From: Ligustrum vulgare
Lineage: Eukaryota; Streptophyta; Magnoliopsida; Lamiales; Oleaceae
NCBI GenBank assembly: GCA_963555705.1
Contig: OY743180.1
Span: 32,024,129-32,088,128, forward strand
Length of the DNA: 64,000 nucleotides
Direction of reading: 5' to 3'
The translations under genes were made by a program, and so were the position numbers. Shown in pieces: positions 34,140 through 45,652 of the stretch. A model generated the notes under the pieces. It was not told the origin of the DNA, made no database searches, and saw nothing but the letters and a program-made list of their open reading frames with translations. The number at the start of each line of letters is the position of its first letter. Position 1 is the first letter of the stretch.

Positions 34140-34715
34140 TGTAGCGACCGAGAATTTTCCGTGACTTATTTAAATATTATTTAAAATGTGTCGCTACGAC
34201 TTTGCCCATTTATTTTTAAACACATTTTAGTCTAGCTATTTTAAGTGAAATTAAATTTATTTTTGAATTAAATATTAGTCAAATTACAATTTTTATTAAA
34301 TGATGTCCCAAGTCTATTATATATTTTTAAAGTCCAATTTTTTTAATTTATGTGGATTCAATCTATTATTATTATTATAATCCCCAATTCACGTTCATTT
34401 TAATTTGAATCCATGCGCTGAATCTACTGAATATTTCTTTCTAAATGCTCACACCTATTTTACAAACTACAGATTTTGGAATTGACGACAAAGCGTGTGG
34501 TGTTGGCTACTGAACAAGTTTTAAAACATGCTTTTGTTTGGAATTATGAGAACTTATTTACTCTATCTAATTCATGTTAAACTTTGAATTTTTTTAATTC
34601 TTGAATGAAACTATTTAAATTGAATTTCAGTTATTTTTCCGCATAAATTATTATTTGAAAGTAAATTTTAAAGGACGATGTGACATCCCGGGTTTACGGA
34701 ATTCTGGGCGTTACA
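34140..34715 (+). repeat. GAC-family solo LTR 3 (short form)
   Basis: TGTAGCGACCGAGAATTTTC to CTGGGCGTTACA, flanked by AGAGG and AGATG (4 of 5 match). At 576 bp it keeps only the outer ~200 bp at one end and ~300 bp at the other. It lacks the C-rich middle of the other two copies. Confidence 0.8.
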
Positions 34716-35300
34716 AGATGTTTGACCAACTGTAGAAGAACCTTCTCCATAATCCAACATGCATGCTTCTCCTTCATTTTCTTCCCATCCTTCCTCTTCA
34801 CTTTCTTTGTTTATAAACATTGGCTAGTAAGTAATTATTAGCCACAACTGGGGGTAAGGTACCAAACTAGATAGTGATTGATCGTCTCGGATCTTCCTGC
34901 TCGTCATCTCTATTACTATGCTTTGATTTTTCAGAAGAGCTTTGTGGTAATTCTTCCATTGATTCGCCAATACAGTCTTCTTTCTTATCCTTAAGAACGT
35001 TTTTGTTAGCCACCCCTAAGCACATTAGGAATTTTTCGCCTTTAATTTCATTAAAGGGTACAACACTTCCTGAATTATAATGAAATGAATGTCATACATT
35101 TGATTGATGATATTGTGGCCTGAATGTTCTAACATTGTACGTTGGTCTAAATTTCCTATCAAAATATGGCCCTCCATAAAATGGTAACCCTTGTCCTCAA
35201 CATGTTGGAAACTTTGAATATTGTCAGGACTATGATGTTGTCTCCATATTTCTGTAATTTCTGGATTCTCACCCACTTCTTTTTTACATCTAGCACACAA
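34716..35300 (-). pseudogene. PAL gag C-part / protease N-part
   Basis: Minus frames show an acidic stretch with ACMLDYGEGSSTVGQ just before the GAC insertion, and further upstream CARCKKEVGENPEITEIW and ILIGNLDQRTMLEHSGHN. By order this is the region between gag and protease. I cannot place the protease Asp-Thr/Ser-Gly box with confidence. Several stops are present. Confidence 0.5.
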
Positions 35301-35309
35301 AATCTCTTC

Positions 35310-35950
35310 ATCCTTTCTAACTACCTTTCCTTTAGGATGCTCAAAGACACTGGTATGTTGCTCGAGGTCTTCCTCTCCATCTTCTTTTTAGCTTTGAAAG
35401 TGATTCGCCTTGATTCAAAGGCATCCTGTAACATATGACGAAAAACCAAGAAATTATTAGTCATAGAAGACCATGCATTGTGTCATTTACAATATTTTTT
35501 ACCCTTGATTTGTTCAGGGCTTAACAATTTATGCTTGTTACTCAATTTTATTTGTTTATCTTTATATAGCCTATCGAATATGATATGAGTTTTAGTCACG
35601 CCGAACGAGAATATTCTAGCCTTTTTGTTTTCATTTGTTATAGGCTCGTGCTTGATTGGTGTTCCAAATTTGGCCAATAAAGGGCAAATATATGCACCTC
35701 CCTTGATTAAATCGGCCAAACATACTTCGGCTTGATCATAATATTCATCAACAGCATGAATATCAAAATTTGGATCCTTATAATAAGTCTCTTTAATAAA
35801 ATTTCTCATTTCTTCTTCTCCTCTCAATAATCGTTCATATCTAATCACGTTAGCACTCCATTGAAAAAGGTCACTAAAATTCCCTGTCCTGAAATTTCTT
35901 AATTTCTTTTTGAAATCAAAGCTTAAACAACTTTGAGCGATTTTTTTAAC
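35310..35950 (-). pseudogene. Ty3/gypsy gag (CKWH-type) fragment
   Basis: The 121-residue frame ends IKLSNKHKLLSPEQIKGKKYCK and is followed, after a TGA where related gags have Trp, by HNAWSSMTNNFLVFRHMLQDA. This KGKKYCKWHxxxxHxTNxC pattern is a recognised gag segment of plant Ty3/gypsy elements. Here the Trp codon is a stop, and the His and final Cys are replaced. The upstream gag is cut at 35953 by a Helitron-like terminus. It is the only gag remnant among the PAL copies here. Confidence 0.7.
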
Positions 35951-35952
35951 AA

Positions 35953-35990
35953 ACTAGTTAGTAGCGCGTGCATTGCACGTGGCTTTGTAA
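35953..35990 (-). mobile_element. Helitron-like 3' terminus
   Basis: On the minus strand it ends in CTAGT followed by T. About 9 bases upstream is a hairpin, stem CGTGC/GCACG (35967-35971 and 35975-35979) with a 3-base loop. CTRRT plus a hairpin and insertion before T is the Helitron 3' signature. The body would extend right, interrupted by the PAL element at 36050. The 5' TC end and any Rep/helicase gene are not seen. Confidence 0.5.
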
Positions 35991-36049
35991 GGATATTACG
36001 AAATATAATTGAATGTCTTGAATTGAATATCTTCTGAATATACATAAAC

Positions 36050-36893
36050 TGATGTGATCCCAGGAGGTGTCACGACGAACACGAAGAATAAACGCTGGGA
36101 AAGTTTCTAATTCAGGTTGGAATGGACAGTAACACTACGACCCGAGCCTCACGACGCAAGAACAAGGGGTATATTAAACCTGAGACCCGTTACGATGCGG
36201 AAACAAGAACCATAATGGGGTAAACGCCACAAGGAATGTCCAGATCCTTGATAAGTTCAATTTGGTGAACGCTACAAATATCTCACAATATTTGATAAGT
36301 TCGAATGTGTTCAATCAAGAACAATATTTTGGGGGGAAAAACCACTCAACACAATTTTCATTAATCAAAATCTTTTTGTTACAATGAAAGAGAATGAATA
36401 TAAATAAGCGAAATAAACATAGTCGCTAATTGGGCTCAAAATAGACTCCTAATTGACCTAAAATACTAAAATAGGAAAAGGAAATAAAATATACGAAAAT
36501 GGAATTAAAAATCCACATTATTTGTGTTAAACTGGATTTACGGCCGTGACAGCATCACTTACGGTCGTAACTGTACTTCTGCTTAAGGATTACAGCCGTG
36601 ACCAAAATACTTACGGCCGTAACTTAGAAAACCTGGAATTCTTCATTTTGATCTGAAAGTGACTTACCGCCGTGAGAATATTTGGTTACGGCCTTAACTT
36701 TGCTTCTGCATAATTTTTGATTTTCTTGGTTTTCAACTCGATTCTCGGCTTGTCTCTTGTCTTGCTCACTTGGTTTAGCCTCGAACCTTGTTCACTCCGC
36801 AATGCTTGATCTATGAAGCTCTTCGAACATGATGAAAGCTTTGTTTGGCTTGATTCGTAGTTCTTTCCGTCAAGCCCAGTACGATTCGTATCA
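36050..36893 (-). repeat. PAL 3' LTR
   Basis: TGATGTGATCCCAGG to GATTCGTATCA on plus. Palindrome words lie at about 36539-36690. Adjacent at 36894-36907 is the polypurine tract (minus AAAGAAGGAGGGAA). Confidence 0.9.
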
Positions 36894-37182
36894 TTCCCTC
36901 CTTCTTTAGGATGATTCGTCCCGAATCATAGTGTTGTTCGTGTTGCGCAACTGCTCCACCTTGATCAAATGGAAAAAAAAATTCATCCATGCCTTATGAT
37001 CAACCAATAGTACTCCTTCAATGGGTAAACATGAAGGTATTGAAGCACGAGCTTGAATTTCCATGATTGGTGTAATTCAAGATCCCAAGTGTAAGAAACC
37101 TGCAAGAAAGATTAAAATATAATGGGGAGGGAAATGTTAGTTTCATGAGGTACAATGTATGGATCCTCGTACTCATGGTGTA

Positions 37183-37971
37183 TCACCTCCAACTCTTCTT
37201 TTCGAAGCACGAGGCTCTTCCCTTCACCCCTTCCTTTTTCCCAACTTCTTGCTCAACCTTTTCGATTTTTTTCCTCTTATGCTCAACCACTTCTTCTAAC
37301 TCCACACTCTCACGCTCAACCACCTCTCCTAATTTTTCATGCATTCCATCATCACTAACCAAATACTCCTTCCCCTCATCCAATTTTGGATTTAGCTCAA
37401 CTACTTCCAACTCATGTTTTTGCTCATGCACCTCCTCATAAATAATTTTATCGACATGATTAGGCACCTCCTCAACACTACACAAATTCTTATTTTCTAA
37501 TTCATGTTTCAAGTCTCTCTCCTTCTTTTCAACATCCATATCTTGAGACTCCAATTTAAAATCCCCTCCAATCTCACTTTCATTCCCCTTTGGATATTTA
37601 GCTTCAGCTTCAGCTTCCCTTTCACTCTCCCGTTGCAACTTGGTTAATTTTTCCCTTGCTCTCTTTACAATAATCTCCTCCTTTAACTGCTTTAATATCA
37701 TTCTCACCTCATAAAATTCATCCCTCATTTCCGAAACACCATCTCCTATTTTTGAAGCACCATCTTTCAATACTTTCAGCTCATCCCCAATTCCAACCCT
37801 AGGTTTATGATCAATCCTATTCTCCCTCTTAACTCTAGGAACTGTTTGAGGTTTTTCCCTAAATTTAGACATTGTGTTAGATGTGGAATGGAATGGAAAG
37901 ATTCGATAACAAGGAGCTATGAAACTCAAGGAAGTGGTCCTTGCATTTGACTCGAAAGGAAAGAATATCAA
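37183..37971 (-). CDS. PAL charged coiled-coil-like protein
   Basis: An uninterrupted frame of 262 codons. A start at the internal Met (MSKFREKPQTVPRV, ~residue 33) is more likely, because the first residues look like leader. It is extremely charged, rich in Glu, Lys and Arg with regular Val/Leu/Ile, e.g. LKQLKEEIIVKRAREKLTKL and VEREESVELEE-type runs. This suggests a long acidic coiled coil. The middle aligns with the PAL ORF at 50702-51544 (EEMKAQRARKKLAKLQERKS). In intact Ty3/gypsy pol such a region links protease to RT. Here it stands alone as the only ORF of the element. Whether it is translated is unknown; it has no known catalytic motif. Confidence 0.55.
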   Translation of the reverse strand: MIFFPFESNARTTSLSFIAPCYRIFPFHSTSNTMSKFREKPQTVPRVKRENRIDHKPRVGIGDELKVLKDGASKIGDGVSEMRDEFYEVRMILKQLKEEIIVKRAREKLTKLQRESEREAEAEAKYPKGNESEIGGDFKLESQDMDVEKKERDLKHELENKNLCSVEEVPNHVDKIIYEEVHEQKHELEVVELNPKLDEGKEYLVSDDGMHEKLGEVVERESVELEEVVEHKRKKIEKVEQEVGKKEGVKGRASCFEKKSWR

Positions 37972-38424
37972 GAATATTGTAGAAATTCAAGAAAGTGGAT
38001 CTTGGATTTTGGAAAGCTCAAGGAAAGTGGTCCTTGAATTTGACTTGAAAGGAAAGAATATCAAGAATATTGTAGAAATTCAAGAAAGTGGATCTTGAAT
38101 TTTGGAATACTTCCTTTTTTTTTTTTTTTTTTTTTTTGAATAATGGATGAAATTTCGGATTAAATTAAAAAATAAAAAAATTAGAATTTTTTTTTAAATC
38201 CGAAATTCGACAACAAACACGACAAAACAAACGGGACAGGACTTGAACAAGAATCGAATAAAATAAACAAGTTGAATTTTTGATGGATTTTTGTATGGAT
38301 CAAATAATGGAAAATTTTTACTGACACGAAGAACAAGATATGGATGATTTTGTATAGACTCTATGATAAAAACACAAAATCAAACTGGATAGAATAGAAA
38401 AACAAAACCTAAATCCAGAGTCTA

Positions 38425-38437
38425 GCTTTGATACCAG
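38425..38437 (-). other. PBS of short PAL element
   Basis: The complement gives TGGTATCAAAGCT, one base from the initiator tRNA-Met type PBS, adjoining the 5' LTR edge at 38439. Confidence 0.8.
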
Positions 38438-38438
38438 A

Positions 38439-39183
38439 TGATGAGATCTCGGGAGGGGGCACGACGAACACGCAGAATAAACACCGGAAAAGTTCCGAAT
38501 TCAGGTTGGAATGGACGGTAACACTACGATCCGAGCCTCACGACGCAAGAACCAGGGGTATATGAAACCCGAGACTCGTTACGATGCGAAAACAAGAACC
38601 ATAATGGGGTGAACGCCACAAGGAATGTCCAGATCCTTGATAAGTTCAATTTGGTGAACGCCAAAAATATCTCACAATATTTGATAAGTTCGAATGTGTT
38701 CAATCAAGAACAATATTTTGGGAGGAAAAACCACTCAACACAATTTTCATTAATCAAAATCTTTTTGTTACAATGAAAGAGAATGAATCCGCATTACAAA
38801 TCCGCATTATTTGCGTTAAACTGGATTTACGGCCGTGACAGCATCACTTACGGCCGTAATTGTACTTTTGCATAAGGATTACGGCCGTGACCAAAATACT
38901 TACGACCGTAACTTAGAAAACCTGAAATTCTTCATTTTGATCCGAGAGTGACTTATGGCCGTGAGAATATTTGGTTACGGCCGTAACTTTGCTTCTGCAT
39001 AATTTTTTATTTTCTTGGTTTTCAACTCGATTCTTGGCTTGTCTCTTGGCTTGCTCACTTGGTTTAGCCTCGAACCTTGTTCACTCTCGCAATGCTTGAT
39101 CTGTGAAGCTCTTCGAACATGATGAAAGTTTTGTTTGGCTTGATTTGTAGCTCTTTCCGTCAAGCCCACTATGATTCGTATCA
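38439..39183 (-). repeat. PAL 5' LTR
   Basis: TGATGAGATCTCGGG to GATTCGTATCA. Palindrome words lie at about 38826-38990, several perfect. Near-identical to the 3' LTR apart from one ~100-bp deletion. Confidence 0.9.
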
Positions 39184-39188
39184 TAAAC

Positions 39189-40361
39189 TATTTTTAATAT
39201 ATTTCTTCCAAAAACTGTATAAATTAAAAGCAAGTATTGACATGTTGATTATTTATTAGATTAATATTGAGTCAGTATTTTCGTCAAGAAAACAAGCAAA
39301 AAGATACCAAACTTGCTAACAAATTGAAGTTGATTGACTTAATTTCACTAAATTGAAGATGATTTTGTTTAAAGCTCAGGTTTGCATTAAGGTGATACAA
39401 GATATATTTCAAGTACATAGCTTTAACATGTTTAATTTTTCAAAACTATTGTCAACTAAAAGATGCTTTTAATATATTAGTTCCTCAAATACTTGTTGCG
39501 TGCAATTTTTATAAATAATTGAAGTCGAGACTTGAATCCAAGATAAAAAAACAACTCTGAAAAAGTATTGAACCACTTAAAAGCATGCATGTCAACTCTC
39601 TAATTAGCTACTAAAACAATAAGTTATATATACTAATAAAAGAATATCATGAGTCCCAATGTCGCTTAAAAATCAGTAAACATGAATACGTAGATTGTGA
39701 CATTTTACCTTAAAATATAGAAGAATCTGGAAGAAATTAATAATATATAACAAAAATGATATCACATTTATACAACTAGTGTTACACCCGTGCTATCCAT
39801 GGTCATTTATTACTCACATATATTAAATTTATATGTTAACATATGAAATGAAATTTTAATTAAAAATGAGAAACGAAGGAAGACCATAAATTACAAAAAA
39901 AATATACATTACACATACCTTAATTTTTTTTACGGTTCATATGTTTATCGTTCTAGGAATTTTTTTAAATATTGTAATTTGAATTGATTTAAAACTTAAA
40001 ATGGAAAAGAATAATTACATTTAAACAGAATTTGTAATAAGTAAAAAAAAATAGATATATCTGTGATATACGTTCATAATTTTATTAAAATAAAAAAAAA
40101 AAGAAAAAGATAAAGATAAAAATCAAAATCAAATAGTTAAATTTCATATAAACCAGTCTACAACGTGAAACCACCACAATGAGAGAATTTCAAAAAATTA
40201 AAAATTATAGATAACTATCAAAATATTCAAAACTTATTCAATAATTTCCAATAAAACGTGACTTTTTATTTTCCACCGAGCAGTCAAAGTGTTATATTAC
40301 CGAAAAAAACTTTTTTTATACGTTTTAAATAAATATTTTTCAGCACACCCTATTTTAAAAT
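39189..40361. other. AT-rich DNA; second Helitron-like end
   Basis: No coding potential. At 39775-39797 the complement ends CTAGT followed by T, with an imperfect CCCGTG/CATGG hairpin beside it. This resembles a decayed Helitron 3' terminus in the same orientation as the one at 35953. Confidence 0.35.
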
Positions 40362-41421
40362 ATTATGAGTAGTGATGACAACAATTCAGTTCGGGGTCGG
40401 TTCGTCCAAAACCATAACGGAACCACCAACTTTTTGCCCATACCATAACCGCCTAAGTCGAGTCGGGATGGTGCGGTTTCGATTCGTGTCTCGATTCGGT
40501 ACAGTTCAGTGCGGTTACTAACCACTTAAATATAAATTAATTTTTGCAAGCCCAACTGAAATTCCCATATATTAAAAAAAAAAGAAAAAGAAACATGACA
40601 ATACTAAGTATATTTCGCAAACAATATCTTAAATTCAAATGCAAAATGCAAACAATATCCAAATTCGAATTTAGCAAATAATATTACGAACATAACAATA
40701 TTAGTATAAAAAAAGAGTATAAGTTTCTATGGATTTCAAACTATTCATTGAAGACCAGTAAAACATGATAACTTTGGTTGTGACCTAAATATTTCTAAGA
40801 ACATACTAGCAGAGAGAACTTGATAATAAAGCACGTTGAACAACAAAAGGAGAACCAAGTTACTCAAACAAGTACTCTCATGTTAAAGCCAATTTGAGAA
40901 CATAACAACTAGTATAACCCTCCACATAGAAAGTTCCCGTTCAACACCATTCACCTACGCATTTACTAGAAACGATTTATTATCTGGCAATATTATACTA
41001 AAACCCACCAACAATATTCTAAATGTACAGCCTATGGAGAATTGTCGTCTACCGAAATGGAGATTGACTAAGGGAGTGGAGATGAATGAATCAAATATTC
41101 ATATGACTATAGACCTAGAGTTAATGGATTTGGATTGGGCTTCGGTCCTATGGATTGGGTTAATTGGCTGTTAAATATAGACCCTAATTTTGAGCTTTTT
41201 AAGTTTTAAATATAACCCAAAATCATTTTTTAAAATCGAGTATTTGGTTTGCTTCGAGGCAGCGACACAATTACCATACTCTCCCCTCAAAAAATCGGGT
41301 CATTAAATTAGCATACCATACCCGCCCACCGCCCCCATCGGTTCGATTTTTTCACATCATTCGGTTTGGTTCACCGTAATTTTCAGTTCAGGCGGTTCAA
41401 ATTGCCATCCCTAATAATGAG
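40362..41421. mobile_element. hAT-like non-autonomous element with 8-bp TSD
   Basis: The element 40370-41413 begins TAGTGATGACAACAATTC; its end complements to TAGGGATGGCAATTTGAA. Flanks are ATTATGAG (40362-40369) and ATAATGAG (41414-41421), 7 of 8 matching. Both arms have CGGTTCG/CGAACCG-type words. The interior is AT-rich with no transposase frame. Confidence 0.8.
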
Positions 41422-42190
41422 TTTGCTAGCATGCCTTTATTTTTATTTTGATAAAAATTAGTTAAACTAATTGTTAAAGTCTGTAATATGTATTTTGCAT
41501 AATTTTATTATTTAAACATATAGTATTAAACATAAATAAATGAACAAAATGAATAAATAAATAAAAAAATAAGACTAATTAAATAAATAAATAAACAAAA
41601 TGAGTAAATAAATTAATAAATGAACAAAATGAATAATATGAGTGTCAATTCGAATTGAAATTAATTATTTATGACCAAAATAAATTTAGTTAAGAAATTA
41701 TAAATATCATTACTTAAATAAAGCAATTTTGAAATAATGTGACATGTGGAAAAAAATGTACAAAATAAGACTTGTACATTAAATCTTTGATGTGATTTTA
41801 GAAAATATGATTTTTGATATGAAAGATAACAAATGATTTGATCATTAATAACTAAAATAAAATTTTTATATTAATGGCTACACATAGAATTTATAATATT
41901 AAGAACAATAAATAAATAATTAAATAAATCATAATTTTAACACTGATAGCAATAAATGCGTTCACATTTTTCCAGAATTTTCATTCACATTTGACATACA
42001 TTTATTTTGCATTCACATTATTTAATTTTATGGGAACTTACTATTTATAGAAACGAAAAATGGGCAGGAAATTATTTTTAGAAACTATCAAACCTTTATA
42101 TATTTTACATAGTAAGATATTTGGTAGTCAGTATTTATTAATAACGTCATTTTCTTTATAAAACATACTATTACATGCGTAAATAAATCT
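41422..42190. other. no feature recognised (AT-rich)
   Basis: Low-complexity AATAAATAAAT-type DNA, especially 41530-41640. No ORF or terminal repeat is supported. Confidence 0.5.
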
Positions 42191-42570
42191 AAAATTTATT
42201 TTTAATTATAAAATTCTATAATTAAAATAAAATTAATTGAAGGATAAATAAGAAATTATAAATTATTTTCGAGAGTATTATGAACCAAAATTTGTATCAA
42301 TTCAAGTTATTTTAAAAGTAGTATGGATATAAATATAGATCAATGAAATTTGAAGAGACAACGACCATCATTAAATTAGAAATTTCATTTTTAATTATAA
42401 GATGCTATAATTAAAATAAAATTAATTGAATGATAAATAAGAAATTATAAATTATTTTCGAGAGTATTATGATCCAAAATATTTCTTCATTCAAGTTATT
42501 TTAAAAGTATTATAGATATAGATATAGATCAATGACATTTGAAGAGACAACGATCATCATTAAATTAGCA
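42191..42570. repeat. ~190-bp tandem duplication
   Basis: Two consecutive units (about 42191-42379 and 42380-42570) share ATAATTAAAATAAAATTAATTGAA, ATTATTTTCGAGAGTATTATGA and GAAGAGACAACGACCATCATTAAATTAG with about 10% differences. The second unit ends exactly where the truncated VEF LTR begins. Confidence 0.85.
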
Positions 42571-42962
42571 AACAGGGCCCAAACAAAGACAGCGGATCAG
42601 CCGCAGTTTGCAAATTACGATTGACCCATGGTTGAAATTTTTGATCCGTCAACCGAACTTTAAACGCGCATAACTTTTGATCTACAACTCTAATTTGTGC
42701 ACCGTTTATTGCGTTGAATTCTAAATTCAAATAGATTTCAAATGATATATTATGGACTCTGTGGAGATATTTGTACTGAAAGTTATGCACTAATTTCTTC
42801 ACATACTCCGCACATGACTTTCTCGTTTTGTTTCAATCTCTTCCAAATTCGAGTTTTTCCTAAAACAGTCAAAATAAATAAACAATTAAGCAATATCAAA
42901 CTCTAAAATGCTCACAATTTTCTAAATTTGAGATCAAAATAAGTACAAAAATGTACATATCA
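42571..42962 (-). repeat. VEF 3' LTR, truncated
   Basis: Aligns with 46140-46513 (AACTTTTGATCTACAACT, AATGATATATTATGG, CTCTGTGGAGATATTT). About half of the LTR is missing at the left, replaced by the 190-bp tandem repeat. Confidence 0.85.
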
Positions 42963-42981
42963 AATCCCCCAAACTTAAACT
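42963..42981 (-). other. polypurine tract of VEF copy C
   Basis: On minus: AAGTTTGGGGGATT, then the 3' LTR start TGATATG. Confidence 0.75.
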
Positions 42982-44832
42982 TTTGTTCGTCCTTGAATAA
43001 GATAAAGCATACATTCACACAAACATAATAGCACAATAAAATACATGAGACTAACACGTGTTAAATTACTTGCCGATTTGCTTCAGGATTTAAAACTGCA
43101 GTAATCCCTGAAAAGTTTTCAGACAATGCTATACCCATCTTAATTTAATCTATGCTTAATGTATTTGTGTGTTCAATCAACTCAATCATCATAGTGCGCA
43201 TAGATGATCTCCCGACCCTTAGTGATCAAATTATGCTTTCCCTCTCGTGAGATGCACTCACCCATACTTGTTATTTTTCCTCTAACTCGGGGTATAAATT
43301 TTAAGGTTTCTTCCTAAATCACTAATTCTTTTCTCGTTCAAGTTTAGGTGTGTCCAATCAATGATAGCTTCTACCTAGGGTTGCAATGATTCTCCTTTTA
43401 TTGAGTTCCCTAACCTTTAGACATCCACTAGGTAATTCAAACACACTAGTTATCTTAATCCCATATGTGCAAACTATCAACTAAATTCTAATGTCATGCA
43501 GTACCCTTCTCCATTAAGCTAATAGTGACCCCTATAGCGAGCTTTAGGCTGGTAACTCCCAAGTTAGTTGAACATAGGGCACAAGGTTTTGAAATATCCC
43601 TACGAGCTTAATCACTCGAGTCACTACGATTCGAAGAAAGGTGTCAAATGAATGTAATGTCCTAATATATATTTCTTTTCTTTCTTTTTTTTTTTTTGAC
43701 AGAAATAAATCTATAACATGTATGCATGTTCCTACTTTATGCAGGGGATTAGATTACCAGCATTTGGTCATTACATAGCTTCCTCCTGTTAGTCAAGGTT
43801 ACGCCACACATAAATTTTGCACGCATGGAATCAACACAAACTCAAACAATCACTACTACCAGTTTTACACCCTCAAACTGTCTAAGTAATTGATCAAAGT
43901 GATGGAATGAAATGTTTCGAGTGGGAATGTATCCTAAGTTCATATTGACAACCTCCAACCAACTATTCAAGTGTCACCTATATGCGCGATAATCAAATTG
44001 ACTATGTCCTCAAATAATGATCTAGATGAATCAAAGTACTCCAAGTATAGTACATATGTCCACAATTCATTAATCACACAGTTTTAAACATGAAGTACCA
44101 ACAATGCTATTAAACTTAACAAACAAACATGCAAAAACACAAAACACTATTTATTTTTTAATAAAAGCGAAAATTTAACTCAAATTTTTGCTCACACCCC
44201 CAAAACTTAAGTATCACATTGTCCTCAATGTGTCAAAAAAGTTATTTAACTAATAAAAATACATGAAGGTAGAATTTACTCCCCTGGGGTATGACTTGAA
44301 GTTGGTGTAAACCATTGATAATTTTGCTCGTTGGATGTGAAGACAATCTTCGTCCTTCCTCGTTGCTGGACTAGAACTTCCCCTGTAAGAGTTCAAAATA
44401 GACATTAGTGGTAACATATAAGATGTAAAATTAACAATGAATCCAAATCAAGAAGATTTACAATCTCTAACTTTTATAAAAATTATCTTAACAGAGTGTA
44501 CATTTCTGCAAAAATCCTATAAATAGGAAAAGATAAATTTTATAAATTGTTTTGAAAATAAAAAATCTAGGTGCAGCCTTATAAATAGGGAAATTTTTAA
44601 TTTTTTTTGGTGTAACAATCTATTAGTGATGGGGGCAACAATGAAATTTTTTTTATTCAAAGCAATAAAAACTTCACAAAAATTATGGGAAACGTGTTCT
44701 AAATTCTAATGCAAATCCTAATGTAAACTCTATGATTTCAAAATTAAAGAACAAAAGTTTAGAGTTGAGAAGTCGGGTTACAACCTTTTAGTTCTTGATT
44801 TATAGTCTCAAGCTTGATTGTTGAACAATACT
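42982..44832 (-). other. non-coding 3' internal region of VEF copy C
   Basis: No supported ORF. It contains a second purine-rich patch (minus TTAAGTTTTGGGGGTGTGAG, near 44195) resembling an internal extra polypurine tract, and a T run near 43680. Confidence 0.55.
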
Positions 44833-45519
44833 TCAAGACACTCTAAATAAGGCTTTTGATAATCTGCTATACTTGGTGAAGTTGCCTTTGCACCCAATTG
44901 TACTTTTGCTCCAAATTTTTATGCCGCCCAGTTCAAAATCAAAATTAATTTTACCATTAGATTCAAACTCAACTATATATATTTCGATCTCTTCTTTGGT
45001 CCCTATCACAAAATCAATTTTAAAAGAATCAATTGAGTGTACGGATTGTTTTCTAGCTCCACACTCGTCAGCTGTTATGTTCTCCATTAAAATCAACTCC
45101 TCATTCTCAACATGATCTTCTTCCCTTGTTGAAGTTTCCTCGAGCTCAATGTCTGAATTTTAGATTGTTGACACAAAGGCAATGACATATTCATGACAAT
45201 TGTTTTCATCTTCTTGAGTTTGTTGAAATCTCGATGGAGGTGATTCATTTAATTGACATCCATTTAAATTTGGCGGAAGGAATAATTTCAAGGGTAAATC
45301 ACTCCCATCAAATTTTGTGAAGCGTATAAAAAATCTAGCTGGAAAGGCATCTAGGACAGCTTCATTGATTTCATATTTAGCTATTATCTCTTTTAGTCAA
45401 TACCCTATGATACAATCTCACATAAGAATATCTTCCTCTTCAACTCCTTGATGTATCAATTGTTGTTTCCTTATAAAGAAGTCACGTATGAGCATTTTGT
45501 TGAAGTCAACCGCAGCCAT
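44833..45519 (-). pseudogene. VEF ORF, copy C
   Basis: About 229 codons from a Met (AAVDFNKMLIRDFFIRKQQ) to LSKALFRVS, with three in-frame stops (before DCIIGY, before LKEIIAKYE and before NSDIELEE). Readable segments include INEAVLDAFPARFFIRF, KLFLPPNLNGCQLNE and, near the C-terminus, EEIEIYIVEFESNGKIN. The C-terminal ~55 residues align with copy B at 49594-49851. I do not recognise the family. It sits where gag should be, yet shows no zinc knuckle and no protease box. Confidence 0.6.
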
Positions 45520-45629
45520 CCCGAATGTTCAGTAACAATACCTAATGAGAAAATAAAAGGAACAAATAAAAGATCAATCTGACAAATAAAATAAAAGAGA
45601 TTAATCTAAACTAATAACAAAAAATTAGT

Positions 45630-45647
45630 CCCCTGCAACGACGCAAA
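45630..45647 (-). other. PBS-like site of VEF copy C
   Basis: On minus, TTTGCGTCGTTGCAGGGG is close to the TTTGGCGCCGTTGCCGGGG leader of many plant Ty3/gypsy elements, five bases inside the LTR edge. Confidence 0.6.
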
Positions 45648-45652
45648 AAACT

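Larger units (their letters stand above)
31507..35952 (-). mobile_element. largest PAL relative: LTR, tail, linker, protease, gag
   Basis: Minus order is: gag (35950-34860), protease (34860-33850, split by a GAC solo LTR), charged linker (33840-33416), solo-LTR insertion, C-terminal tail (32468-32199), PPT, 3' LTR (32198-31507). RT, RNase H and integrase are missing between linker and tail. The 5' LTR is not present; the gag end is cut at 35953 by a Helitron-like end. It is the only PAL copy here that keeps gag. Confidence 0.75.
36045..39188 (-). mobile_element. complete short PAL element with TAAAC TSD
   Basis: Perfect TAAAC at 36045-36049 and 39184-39188. Minus order is: 5' LTR 39183-38439, PBS, leader, charged ORF, tail sequence, PPT, 3' LTR 36893-36050. 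The total is 3.13 kb without gag, protease, RT or integrase, so it is non-autonomous. The 5' LTR (745 bp) lacks about 100 bp present in the 3' LTR (844 bp), near 38788. Confidence 0.93.
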
